DNA of 41,679 nt from JBEKYD01 sp049509915 (GTDB lineage: Bacteria > Acidobacteriota > Terriglobia > Bryobacterales > Bryobacteraceae): assembly GCA_049509915.1 (NCBI GenBank), contig JBEKZL010000023.1:1-41679 (forward strand). Direction: 5' to 3'. The notes under the pieces are model-generated. The model searched no databases, was not told where the DNA came from, and saw only the letters and a list, made by a program, of their open reading frames with translations. Made by a program: the position numbers and the translations under genes. Within the stretch, counting starts at the first letter, position 1. Every line of letters begins with the position of its first letter. This document shows, in pieces, positions 33,548 to 40,411 of this stretch.

Positions 33548-33804
33548 GCGTTTTCTAGCTTGTCGGGACGGAAGGGTTCGGCGACGACTTTGCCGTCCTT
33601 ACGGATGAGCATTTCGACGCGAGTTTCAGCCGCTTCGAGCTGTTTACGGCAGAGGTCGCTCAGAGCCATGCCGCGCTCGAACAGCTCCAGCGAGCGTTCG
33701 AGCGGCAGGTCGCCGCCTTCCAATTGCTTGACGACTTTTTCGAGCTCGTCGAGACTATTTTCGAAGGATGCGACCGGCTCCTGACCGGCCGGTTGATCCG
33801 CCAT
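33544..33804 (-). CDS. xseB: Exodeoxyribonuclease VII small subunit
   Basis: An 86-residue helical protein with the XseB signature SFENSLDELEKVVKQLEGGDLPLERSLELFERGMALSDLCRKQLEAAETRVEML. It partners XseA to degrade single-stranded DNA. Its stop overlaps the ispA start, the common xseB-ispA arrangement. ATG 33804 is used; ATG 33813 adds three residues. No xseA lies upstream in this window, so the large subunit must be elsewhere. The gene looks like the first of the minus-strand series, with the TTGTGCA arrays 60-190 bases upstream. Confidence 0.93.
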   Translation of the reverse strand: MADQPAGQEPVASFENSLDELEKVVKQLEGGDLPLERSLELFERGMALSDLCRKQLEAAETRVEMLIRKDGKVVAEPFRPDKLENA

Positions 33805-33864
33805 GAGGCCCATTCTAACAGGGGAATGGCGGCTCGGGTTGCGAAGTTGGGGCGGCTGGGCGGT

Positions 33865-33997
33865 TGTGCAACGGGTTGTGCATCGTGTGCATTCCGGTGT
33901 GCCGCCGGTGCGTGAAAAAACAAATAAGTCATTTAATTTCTTAACTATCTGTCGCCGGGGGCTGCTTCCGTTGTGCACGCTTGTGCAATTTTGTGCA
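33865..33997. repeat. Two triplets of TTGTGCA-type repeats around an AT-rich island
   Basis: TGTGCA occurs at 33865, 33877 and 33886, then at 33972, 33982 and 33992. The second group is TTGTGCA three times at exactly 10-base spacing, one helical turn. Between the groups, 33912-33951 is strikingly AT-rich for this genome (AAAAAACAAATAAG...TTTAATTTCTTAAC). It sits upstream of xseB. It may be an array of sites for a regulator or initiator protein, or part of a dispersed repeat. Confidence 0.65.
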
Positions 33998-34043
33998 GGT
34001 TTTCGGCGGCGATTGGGCGCGCCGGGCCTGGGTTCGCGGCTCA

Positions 34044-34110
34044 GAAATGGCTTCGTTGGCGGGGGATAAGCTCCGTGGTTTCTTTTGTTGCGCCGGAAAA
34101 TGGCTTCGTT
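34044..34110 (+). repeat. Direct repeat AAATGGCTTCGTT, two copies
   Basis: GAAATGGCTTCGTT at 34044-34057 and GAAAATGGCTTCGTT at 34096-34110, about 52 bases apart, within the 586-base gap between xseB and the zinc-ribbon remnant. No credible gene was found in 33998-34390; open frames there lack start sites and family resemblance. Confidence 0.5.
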
Positions 34111-34390
34111 CGGTATTTTCGATTTGGGTTCGTTCCGGATGGCTGGTTGGCGAGGCCGACCTTCCTAATTGAGATGTAGCATGGCGATGGGCGAGGGGAC
34201 GGGTCCGCTGGGGCCGAGGTGCTGAGGGGAAAGGATTTTGGGGCCTGAAATATTTTGGGAAGTCCCGTGACCACTAGGCGGCCACTCCGGAAAAGGGCGG
34301 GATGGGATTCTTTTTGGTGCATGTACACTTCGCAGACGCACGTTCCCCGCCATGCTGATTCCGTGGTAGTTCTTGATAGAAGGATGGTCT

Positions 34391-34562
34391 ATGAACTGTC
34401 GGCGCTGCGGGAAAGCCCCGGACCAGCATCGTCAGGGTATTTGAGGGGCACCAGTACTACGTTTGTGAGAACGAACACCCTGTTTCGCCTGTCCGTGATC
34501 TGCTTGCGGGCAAGCGACCGACAGCACGCAAAGGATATGGGCGCGACAGGCGGCGAAGATGA
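34391..34562 (+). pseudogene. Frameshifted small zinc-ribbon gene
   Basis: ATG 34391 has a good AAGGA six bases upstream and reads MNCRRCGKAPDQHRQGI then stops. One base out of phase, an open frame reads TSIVRVFEGHQYYVCENEHPVSPVRDLL...GRDRRRR and ends at TGA 34560-34562, overlapping the next ATG as ATGA. Joined, they give a protein of about 57 residues with C-x2-C and a later C-x3-H, a plausible zinc ribbon. A one-base insertion around 34424-34430, a programmed shift or a sequence error would all explain it. The downstream frame has no start codon of its own. Confidence 0.5.
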
Positions 34563-35026
34563 CGAGGGTCGTCACAAGAGGGCTGCTTTGTTTGCCGCTG
34601 CTCCTCTGCGGTAGCTGCGACCAGCCAACCGAGCCCAAAGTTGCTACCGACGATTCCGCGTCAGCGTTTAGGAGGCCAAGCGCCACTGAGGTCTTCAACC
34701 TCCGGTCAAAGTGTGCTGAGCTTGGCGAGAAAATCATGAGGAGTAATGTCATCGGTATCGCGCTCGCTCAGGAGCGGGTGTCCCACTACGACCCCAAGAC
34801 TAATCGGTGCTATGTCGAGCTTACCGTTCATATGGCCGATCTCACACGTGACGGTCATTTCTCCAGGCTCCTCTACGACGGGCAGACGGGGGAGATGTTG
34901 GCGTGGACAAAGGTCGATATGGGTGCCCAGACGGGTTGGGTGATGAATTCTTCGGTCAGCACCAACGACTTCGGTGCCGCGACCACCAAGATCGATGCTC
35001 TGATGGCCGATGATCGAAAACAATGA
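34559..35026 (+). CDS. Hypothetical exported protein, possible lipoprotein
   Basis: A 155-residue protein with an N-terminal hydrophobic stretch (RGLLCLPLLLCGSCDQPTEP) ending in Cys, a near-lipobox (CGSC), so it may be a lipoprotein. The rest, including YDPKTNRCYVELTVHMADLTRDGHFSRLLYDGQTGEMLAW, looks like a compact alpha/beta domain with a Cys and several Asp, but I recognise no family. It overlaps the end of the zinc-ribbon remnant by ATGA and is followed after 16 bases by another orphan gene. The codon use is less GC-biased than in the core genes, in keeping with an accessory patch. Confidence 0.6.
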   Translation: MTRVVTRGLLCLPLLLCGSCDQPTEPKVATDDSASAFRRPSATEVFNLRSKCAELGEKIMRSNVIGIALAQERVSHYDPKTNRCYVELTVHMADLTRDGHFSRLLYDGQTGEMLAWTKVDMGAQTGWVMNSSVSTNDFGAATTKIDALMADDRKQ

Positions 35027-35042
35027 CTCTAGAAGGCGCCCT

Positions 35043-35297
35043 ATGTCCGTAATTGACGACTCCCAAGCGGGAGCCTACGCGCCCGCGTTTCGCAAAGGTG
35101 CGGAGCGGTTCGTCGCTCTGCATCCCGACGAGATTTATCACATTACTGCAAGCCGGACCCAGTCTGGACTGTGCGTAACGATTAGCGGCGGGCGACTGAA
35201 ATTTGCTCATCAGTTCACTCTAAACCCGGTATTAGACGGACAGTTAGAGCAGTCGGTGTTTGACGCTTTGGAACAGGTTCGGTCTCAGGCTCACTAG
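35043..35297 (+). CDS. Hypothetical protein (84 aa)
   Basis: Starts at ATG 35043 with AGAAGG six bases upstream; the longer frame from 35010 overlaps the previous stop and lacks such a site. Sequence MSVIDDSQAGAYAPAFRKGAERFVALHPDEIYHITASRTQSGLCVTISGGRLKFAHQFTLNPVLDGQLEQSVFDALEQVRSQAH has no signal, no membrane span and no motif I know. The regular spacing suggests a small folded alpha/beta protein. Probably cotranscribed with the preceding gene. Confidence 0.55.
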   Translation: MSVIDDSQAGAYAPAFRKGAERFVALHPDEIYHITASRTQSGLCVTISGGRLKFAHQFTLNPVLDGQLEQSVFDALEQVRSQAH

Positions 35298-35393
35298 TTC
35301 CGCAGCCGCTCCACGCGCCTGGGCAGTGGACGCCCGCAGACGCTTCACCTGCTTGTCGCTACGCCTCGGCTGAGGGAGCTATTCGAGCGTATG

Positions 35394-35417
35394 TGATATA
35401 GTGAAATCACTATATCA
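35394..35417 (+). promoter_or_regulatory. Palindromic operator of the higBA pair
   Basis: TGATATAGTG and CACTATATCA are 10-bp inverted arms around AAAT, ending six bases before the toxin ATG. TATAGT inside the left arm could serve as a -10 box, which would leave a leader of only about 15 bases and no Shine-Dalgarno site. Autorepression by the antitoxin is the likely role. Confidence 0.75.
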
Positions 35418-35423
35418 TCGTCG

Positions 35424-35792
35424 ATGGCGGATGAAGCGCTTCTCAAACCGGTGATCTGGGTCGGATCGAGTCGCAAGGATTTTCGGGAGTTCCCCGACCC
35501 TGTACAAGATCACATGGGGTATGCGTTGTATGTTGCGCAGCGCGGCGGCAAACACCGGGACGCGAAGGCGATGACCGGCTTCGGCGGGGCAGGAGTTGTA
35601 GAAGCCATCAAGGACTATCGTGGCGACACGTTCCGCACGGTCTATACCCTGCGGTACGCCGGTGCCGTGTACGTACTTCACGCCTTTCAGAAAAAATCGA
35701 AGACCGGGCGAGAGACGCCGCGCCGGGACATCAAGCTGGTAAGACAACGGCTGCGCGAGGCCGAACGGATTGCGACGGAGGGAAAGGTATGA
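35424..35792 (+). CDS. higB: HigB/RelE-type toxin (phage Gp49-like family)
   Basis: A 122-residue toxin of the RelE-fold group first annotated as phage Gp49-like. Typical segments: VGSSRKDFREFPDPVQDHMGYALYVAQRGGKH, FGGAGVVEAIKDYRGDTFRTVYTLRYAGAVYVLHAFQKKSKTGRETPRRDI. Members are ribosome-dependent mRNA endonucleases. Toxin precedes antitoxin, as usual for HigBA, and the two overlap by ATGA. The palindrome immediately upstream and absence of a ribosome binding site suggest tight control of initiation. Confidence 0.9.
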   Translation: MADEALLKPVIWVGSSRKDFREFPDPVQDHMGYALYVAQRGGKHRDAKAMTGFGGAGVVEAIKDYRGDTFRTVYTLRYAGAVYVLHAFQKKSKTGRETPRRDIKLVRQRLREAERIATEGKV

Positions 35793-36109
35793 GCCACAAG
35801 GGATACGAAACCGGAAGCCAGAATGTATTCAAAGACATTGGCGTGCCGAATGCCGAAGAGCACCTGGTGAAGGCGCAACTGGTGTTCAAAATCGACGCCA
35901 TCATGAAAGAGCGCGGCATGAAACAGGTGGACGCGGCCAAGTTGTTTGGCGTTCGCCAGCCCGATGTATCGAAGATGTTGCGCGGCGAATTCCGTCAATT
36001 CTCCGTCGAGCGTCTTCTTCGCTTCCTGGTGGCCCTGAATCAGGATGTCGAAATCATCGTGAGGCCGCATCGTGGCGGTGGCGACGCTCCGGCCCTGCAT
36101 GTGGCTTGA
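35789..36109 (+). CDS. higA: HigA-type antitoxin with XRE helix-turn-helix
   Basis: A 106-residue antitoxin. The helix-turn-helix is MKQVDAAKLFGVRQPDVSKMLRGEFRQFSVERLLRFLVAL, the pattern common to HigA/HicB-like XRE regulators paired with Gp49-like toxins. GGAGGGAAAGGT precedes the ATG, stronger than the toxin's site, so it should be made in excess. It most likely binds the palindrome at 35394-35417. Confidence 0.92.
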   Translation: MSHKGYETGSQNVFKDIGVPNAEEHLVKAQLVFKIDAIMKERGMKQVDAAKLFGVRQPDVSKMLRGEFRQFSVERLLRFLVALNQDVEIIVRPHRGGGDAPALHVA

Positions 36110-36150
36110 GCCCCTTAGCTACTCCGGCGCGGAACGTCGTTTTTTCATCG

Positions 36151-36185
36151 AAAACCGCTCCCTTGCGGTCGCGGCTCGGTAACGG
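36151..36185. repeat. Single arm of the LPYGRG repeat family
   Basis: AAAACCGCTCCCTTGCGGTC followed by GCGGCTCGGTAACGG matches the left arm seen at 32551 and 21932. No inverted partner follows. The rest of the 369-base gap 36110-36478 is GC-rich sequence with no credible gene. Confidence 0.7.
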
Positions 36186-36478
36186 TTCGTCGATAGGGTC
36201 GGGAGTTGGTTACGGAGCCGGGAGTGGCCGGGGTGGTTTCGTCGGCTTACACCAATGCCAGAGTCGCCGGACTGTCGACGACCACACTCATGGGCGGCCA
36301 GCGTCCTGATCGGCCTTGAGGGCTTCCCAATTGAACGCGCCGGCCTTCGGGCGTCGTGCTCTGGCCCCGATCCGCTCGGCCGCCGCCTCAGCTTTGGACC
36401 GATCGGAGCCCGCGCGGCTTCCCAGCGCTGACGCGCGGGGCTACTCTCTAGCGCCCTATCGGGCCCGGAACGTGCGCC

Positions 36479-38017
36479 CTACGCGAATTTTCGCTTCAGG
36501 TACCGCCGCAGGTTATAGGCATCGGCCGGGTTTTTGATGAGGCTCTTCACCACGGCTCCTATGCGGGCGCGAGTCTTTAGCAGCAGGACCTTGCTCGCAA
36601 TGGCGATACGGCAGAGGGATTTTTGCCGGTCCATGAAATCGATCACTGCCGGACGGGTGAGGAATGGGATCGCGCTTCGCGGCAAAAGGCCCAAACGGCG
36701 GCTGGTGGCCTTGCCCTCAGTCAGGAAGAGGAGCGCGTTCAGGTAGAGATTGTTTTGTTTCCAGGCGTGCTCGCGGTATTTCAGGCCGGCACGAAAATGC
36801 AATTCCACGCCGCTTTCGCGGGCGCCGGCGATCATGCCATCGCGCACAGCGCGGTCGAATAGCACACTGCCGGGGAAGAAGACCAGATTGTAGATATCGG
36901 CATAATGAGGAGATTCCAGGCGGGTCATCAGGCCGAGCGTATCCAAAAGGTCCTGCCGGGCCTCGTACGGGTTTCCAACGATGAAGTAGTAACAGGGTGC
37001 CACGGTAGGATGTTGCTTGATGGTGTGCGACGCTCGCAAGACGGCCTGGTTCGGCACGGGCCGGTCGAACACCTCTTTCTTGGTGCGTTCACTGCCGCTC
37101 TCGACGCCCATGCTGATGCGCCACAGTCCGGCCTCGGCCAGCAGGCGCACCTTTTCGTCGGCGATTCTGAGCGGAGACACCATGCAGTCGAAAGGAAGGC
37201 CGACCTGAGTGCGATACAAGCCGGCGAATTCGCGGATCTCCTCCACGGTTCGCAGGAAGAAGTCCTCGTCATGGAGGAACACGTCGGTGGCGTCGGGAAA
37301 ATGGCGCCTATGGAGGGTTGCCAGGTGGTCGACGTATTTGGCGGGACTCATCCGCCGCAGGTATACGGCGTTGCCGCCGTAGAGATCCTTGAGCTTCCGG
37401 TTGCAGCAGTAGCTACAGTGAAGAGCGCATCCGCGCGACCCGAGGTACTGCATGCGGCGGCTGTGCGCCGACGTGGGGGCCTTGACCACACGCCCGCGCG
37501 CGAGATGAAACTCGTGGTCACGTTCGAAATCCGGCAGGGGCAGAGTATCCAGGTTCGAAATCGGCGGGCGAACCGGATTCAGCACCACGTTCTCTCCCTT
37601 GCGGTACGCGAGATTGCGGATGCCCTCCCAGCTTCGGCCTTCGTCAAGCGACTCGAGCAACTCGAGAATGGTCTCTTCGCCTTCTCCGCGGCAGACGATA
37701 TCGGCCGTTTCGGCGCACTCGGCCGGATTCAAAGAGGCGTGCAAACCTCCCCAGACCACCGGTTTGGCCAGGGACCCGATTGCGGCGGCGAGTTGGCGGG
37801 CTTTGCGCGCGCCCCTGGAGAAGCAACCGAGGCCGACCAGGTCGGAGGGCCCGATCAGTTGACGGATGTCGTCCAGCGCAGCGGCCGAATATTCCGCCGA
37901 CTCCGACTGCAGCAGGAGCAGCCGGGTGGAATGACCCGCTCGCTTCAGAGCTGACGAAATCAGCCTGACGCCAAAAGCCCACAAGTCGTTATCGGTCGAG
38001 ATGAGCGCGATATTCAC
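36479..38017 (-). CDS. B12-binding-domain radical SAM protein
   Basis: Has an N-terminal Rossmann-like cobalamin-binding domain (1-120) and a radical SAM barrel with the cluster motif C197-x3-C201-x2-C204 (SRGCALHCSYC). Later strands include FLHDEDFFLRT, GVESGSERTKKEVF and FIVGNPYEARQDLLDTLGLM, typical of this class, which includes methylases of unreactive carbons and enzymes of lipid or natural-product pathways. The usual DxHxxG of the cobalamin domain reads D11-L-W-A-F-G, with Trp where the ligand His would be. The GTG start begins MNIALIS. The gene stands alone; substrate unknown. Confidence 0.88.
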   Translation of the reverse strand: MNIALISTDNDLWAFGVRLISSALKRAGHSTRLLLLQSESAEYSAAALDDIRQLIGPSDLVGLGCFSRGARKARQLAAAIGSLAKPVVWGGLHASLNPAECAETADIVCRGEGEETILELLESLDEGRSWEGIRNLAYRKGENVVLNPVRPPISNLDTLPLPDFERDHEFHLARGRVVKAPTSAHSRRMQYLGSRGCALHCSYCCNRKLKDLYGGNAVYLRRMSPAKYVDHLATLHRRHFPDATDVFLHDEDFFLRTVEEIREFAGLYRTQVGLPFDCMVSPLRIADEKVRLLAEAGLWRISMGVESGSERTKKEVFDRPVPNQAVLRASHTIKQHPTVAPCYYFIVGNPYEARQDLLDTLGLMTRLESPHYADIYNLVFFPGSVLFDRAVRDGMIAGARESGVELHFRAGLKYREHAWKQNNLYLNALLFLTEGKATSRRLGLLPRSAIPFLTRPAVIDFMDRQKSLCRIAIASKVLLLKTRARIGAVVKSLIKNPADAYNLRRYLKRKFA

Positions 38018-38212
38018 GATTCGAGGCTAGCAGGCGATTATGGAGTTTACGAGTTTCATGAGTGCCAAGTTGGGTGGGGTGGTACGGTACCACGGGCGGT
38101 GGAAGACGTGGTGCGCGCCGGTCGCCTTTGACCCTGCGCTGCCGCGCTTGCCGATATAGAGTGAGCCAAGCAGGGTGGCCCGCCGGCTGGTAAACTGAAG
38201 TTAAGGTTTGCC

Positions 38213-38437
38213 ATGAGCCTTGAACAGGCCATCCTCGAAGCGGTTCGGGAGCTTCCGGCCGACAAACAACAGGAGATCCTGACCCACGCCTCCCGCCTTC
38301 GTGACGAGTCAATCAAGAAAAGGCCGTTCAAGAGCGTGAAGGGCCTGTGGGCCTGCCTGGGAGTTTCACCCTCCGCTGAGGAGATCGACCAAAACCAGCG
38401 CGAGATGTGGAGGAACTTCCCAAGTAAAGACATCTAA
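38213..38437 (+). CDS. vapB: VapB-like antitoxin (DUF2281-type)
   Basis: A 74-residue acidic protein directly before a PIN-domain toxin: the stop and next ATG are adjacent. MSLEQAILEAVRELPADKQQEILTHASRLRDES is the short helical region of DUF2281-type antitoxins, followed by GLWACLGVSPSAEEIDQNQREMWRNFP, which resembles the tail that enters the PIN active site. AAGG six bases before the ATG supports the start. The family name rests on pattern and context rather than strong motif identity. Confidence 0.8.
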   Translation: MSLEQAILEAVRELPADKQQEILTHASRLRDESIKKRPFKSVKGLWACLGVSPSAEEIDQNQREMWRNFPSKDI

Positions 38438-38839
38438 ATGCGGGCCATGGTGGTGGACACCCATGCCATCGTCTGGTACCTGTTCGGCGACGCTCGGCTG
38501 CCTTTGAGGGCGGCTGATGCGCTGGACTCCGCCACGGCGGCGGGCGAATTCATTCACGTGCCGTCGATCTGTCTCGTGGAACTCACTTACCTAGTTGAAA
38601 AAGGTCGTTTGCCGGCGATTGCCCGCCGGCGGTTGGTGCAGGCGTTGGATGACCCGGGGACTCCTTGCCTGCTGGCGCCACTCGACCGAAGGATCGCCGA
38701 CGCGCTTGGCTCCGTGAGCCGGAGCGAGGTACCCGACCTGCAGGATCGCATCGTGGCCGCGACGGCGGCGGCACTTGGCGCGCCACTGATCAGCCGTGAC
38801 GCCAAGATCCGTGCCTCGCGGATTCAGACGATCTGGTAG
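38438..38839 (+). CDS. vapC: VapC-type PIN-domain ribonuclease toxin
   Basis: A 133-residue PIN nuclease that cuts RNA, often tRNA, using Mg. The four acidic residues are present: D7 (VVDTHA), E48 (LVELTYL), D103 (LQDRIVAATA) and D121 (SRDAKI). Starts directly after the antitoxin stop; ATG 38447 is an alternative three codons in. It appears intact. It is followed by zwf on the same strand after 51 bases. Confidence 0.92.
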   Translation: MRAMVVDTHAIVWYLFGDARLPLRAADALDSATAAGEFIHVPSICLVELTYLVEKGRLPAIARRRLVQALDDPGTPCLLAPLDRRIADALGSVSRSEVPDLQDRIVAATAAALGAPLISRDAKIRASRIQTIW

Positions 38840-38890
38840 CGCACCGGGCGGAAAAATGCGGGCTCCGGCGCGCGTGATATTGTAGTTGAA

Positions 38891-40411
38891 ATGCCCTTGG
38901 ACAATCCGTTTCAAGATCCTTTGCGGTTTGAGCGGCGGGTACCGGAATCGACGGTGGTGATATTCGGAGCCAACGGGGACCTGACCAAACGAAAACTGAT
39001 ACCGGCGTTGTACCGCCTGGCGTACGACAGGCGGCTGGCGGCGGGGTTCGCGGTTATCGGGACGTCGCGGACGCCGCTTTCCGACGACCAGTTTCGCGAG
39101 AAGATGCTGGAGGCGGTCAAGCAATTCTCGGAAGACACCCAGTTCGACGAAGACGTGTGGAGGGCCTTTGCCGGGGGCCTCTATTATGTGGCCGGCGACA
39201 TCAACGACGCCGGCTTTTACGACAAGCTGGCGGGCAAGCTGAAGCAGGTAGACAGCGAACGGGCTACCGGCGGCAACGCGCTGTTCTATCTTTCGACGCA
39301 GCCGAGCCAGTACGGGCGCGCGGCGCAAGGGATTGGCGCGGCGGGGATGAACAAGGGCGCGGGATGGCGGCGGCTGGTGGTGGAAAAGCCGTTCGGACGG
39401 AACCTGGCAACGGCGCGGGCATTGAGCGACGAACTGCACCAGGTCTTCCAGGAATCCGACGTCTACCGCATCGACCATTACCTGGGTAAGGAAACCGTCC
39501 AGAATATATTGGCCTTTCGGTTCGGCAATGGAATTTTCGAGCCGCTATGGAGCCGCAACTATATCGAACACGTGCAGATCACGGGTGCGGAATCGATCGG
39601 CGTGGAAGGCCGGGGCGCATATTATCAGGAAGCCGGGGCGCTGGCCGATATGATTCAGAACCACCTGCTGCAGGTGATGGCGACGATTGCGATGGAGCCG
39701 AGTGCCAGCTTCCGCGCCGATTCGGTGCGCGACGAGCGGTCGAAGCTGCTGCGCTCGATCAAGCCGATGACGGTGGACGAGATTCGGCGGGACACGGCGC
39801 CGGGGCAATACGGCGCGGCGCGCATCGGTGGCGAGGACGTGCCGGGGTTTCGCCAGGAGCCGGGGGTAGGCGCCGAATCGCGCACGGACACCTACGCCGC
39901 GGTCACGTTCTTCTGCGAGAACTGGCGTTGGGCGGGGGTGCCGTTCTATTTGCGGACGGGCAAGCGGCTGCCGAAGCGGGTGACCGAGATTGCGATCCAG
40001 TTCAAGCCGGCGCCTCTGGCGATGTTCGACGGCGACGCGCCGACCAGCGCGCCGAATCTGCTGATTGTGCGGATTCAGCCGGAGGAGGGTATTTCGCTCA
40101 AGTTTCTGTCGAAGCGGCCGGGGGCGGGGATGCGGCTGCGGCCGGTATCGATGGATTTCAACTACGGATCGAGCTTCGGCGAGAGATCTCCATCGGCTTA
40201 CGAGACGCTGCTGCTGGACGCGATCGTGGGCGACGCCACGCTGTATACGCGGCAGGACATGGTGGAGGCGAGCTGGCGGGTGGTGGAGCCAATTGAGAAC
40301 GTGTGGCGGGAAACCAGCTACGACTTTCCCAATTACGCGGCGGGCTCATGGGGACCGGCGGCGTCGGACGCCATGCTGGCGCGGCGCGGCCACACGTGGA
40401 GGAAACCGTAA
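38891..40411 (+). CDS. zwf: Glucose-6-phosphate 1-dehydrogenase
   Basis: First enzyme of the oxidative pentose phosphate pathway, producing NADPH and 6-phosphogluconolactone. The nucleotide motif is FGANGDLTKRKL near 25-36, the substrate site is RIDHYLGKE near 193-201, and VEKPFG is present. Length 506 residues is normal. Its TAA overlaps the opcA-like ATG by one base (TAATG), with GGAGG eight bases before that ATG. It starts a three-gene operon with an OpcA-like protein and gluconolactonase. Confidence 0.95.
   Translation: MPLDNPFQDPLRFERRVPESTVVIFGANGDLTKRKLIPALYRLAYDRRLAAGFAVIGTSRTPLSDDQFREKMLEAVKQFSEDTQFDEDVWRAFAGGLYYVAGDINDAGFYDKLAGKLKQVDSERATGGNALFYLSTQPSQYGRAAQGIGAAGMNKGAGWRRLVVEKPFGRNLATARALSDELHQVFQESDVYRIDHYLGKETVQNILAFRFGNGIFEPLWSRNYIEHVQITGAESIGVEGRGAYYQEAGALADMIQNHLLQVMATIAMEPSASFRADSVRDERSKLLRSIKPMTVDEIRRDTAPGQYGAARIGGEDVPGFRQEPGVGAESRTDTYAAVTFFCENWRWAGVPFYLRTGKRLPKRVTEIAIQFKPAPLAMFDGDAPTSAPNLLIVRIQPEEGISLKFLSKRPGAGMRLRPVSMDFNYGSSFGERSPSAYETLLLDAIVGDATLYTRQDMVEASWRVVEPIENVWRETSYDFPNYAAGSWGPAASDAMLARRGHTWRKP

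Noticed and set aside
33865..33997. Chromosomal replication origin
   Set aside because: The heptamers are not canonical DnaA boxes and no dnaA, dnaN or gidA-type neighbours are present, so only the repeat itself is reported.
34255..34614. Plus-strand frame of 119 codons before the orphan genes
   Set aside because: No ribosome binding site or family resemblance; it overlaps the better-supported zinc-ribbon remnant and the start of the orphan exported protein in another frame.
36316..36537. 73-codon plus-strand frame between higA and the radical SAM gene
   Set aside because: Arg/Ala/Pro-rich translation of GC-rich spacer with no start signal or motif; runs into the end of the radical SAM gene on the opposite strand.
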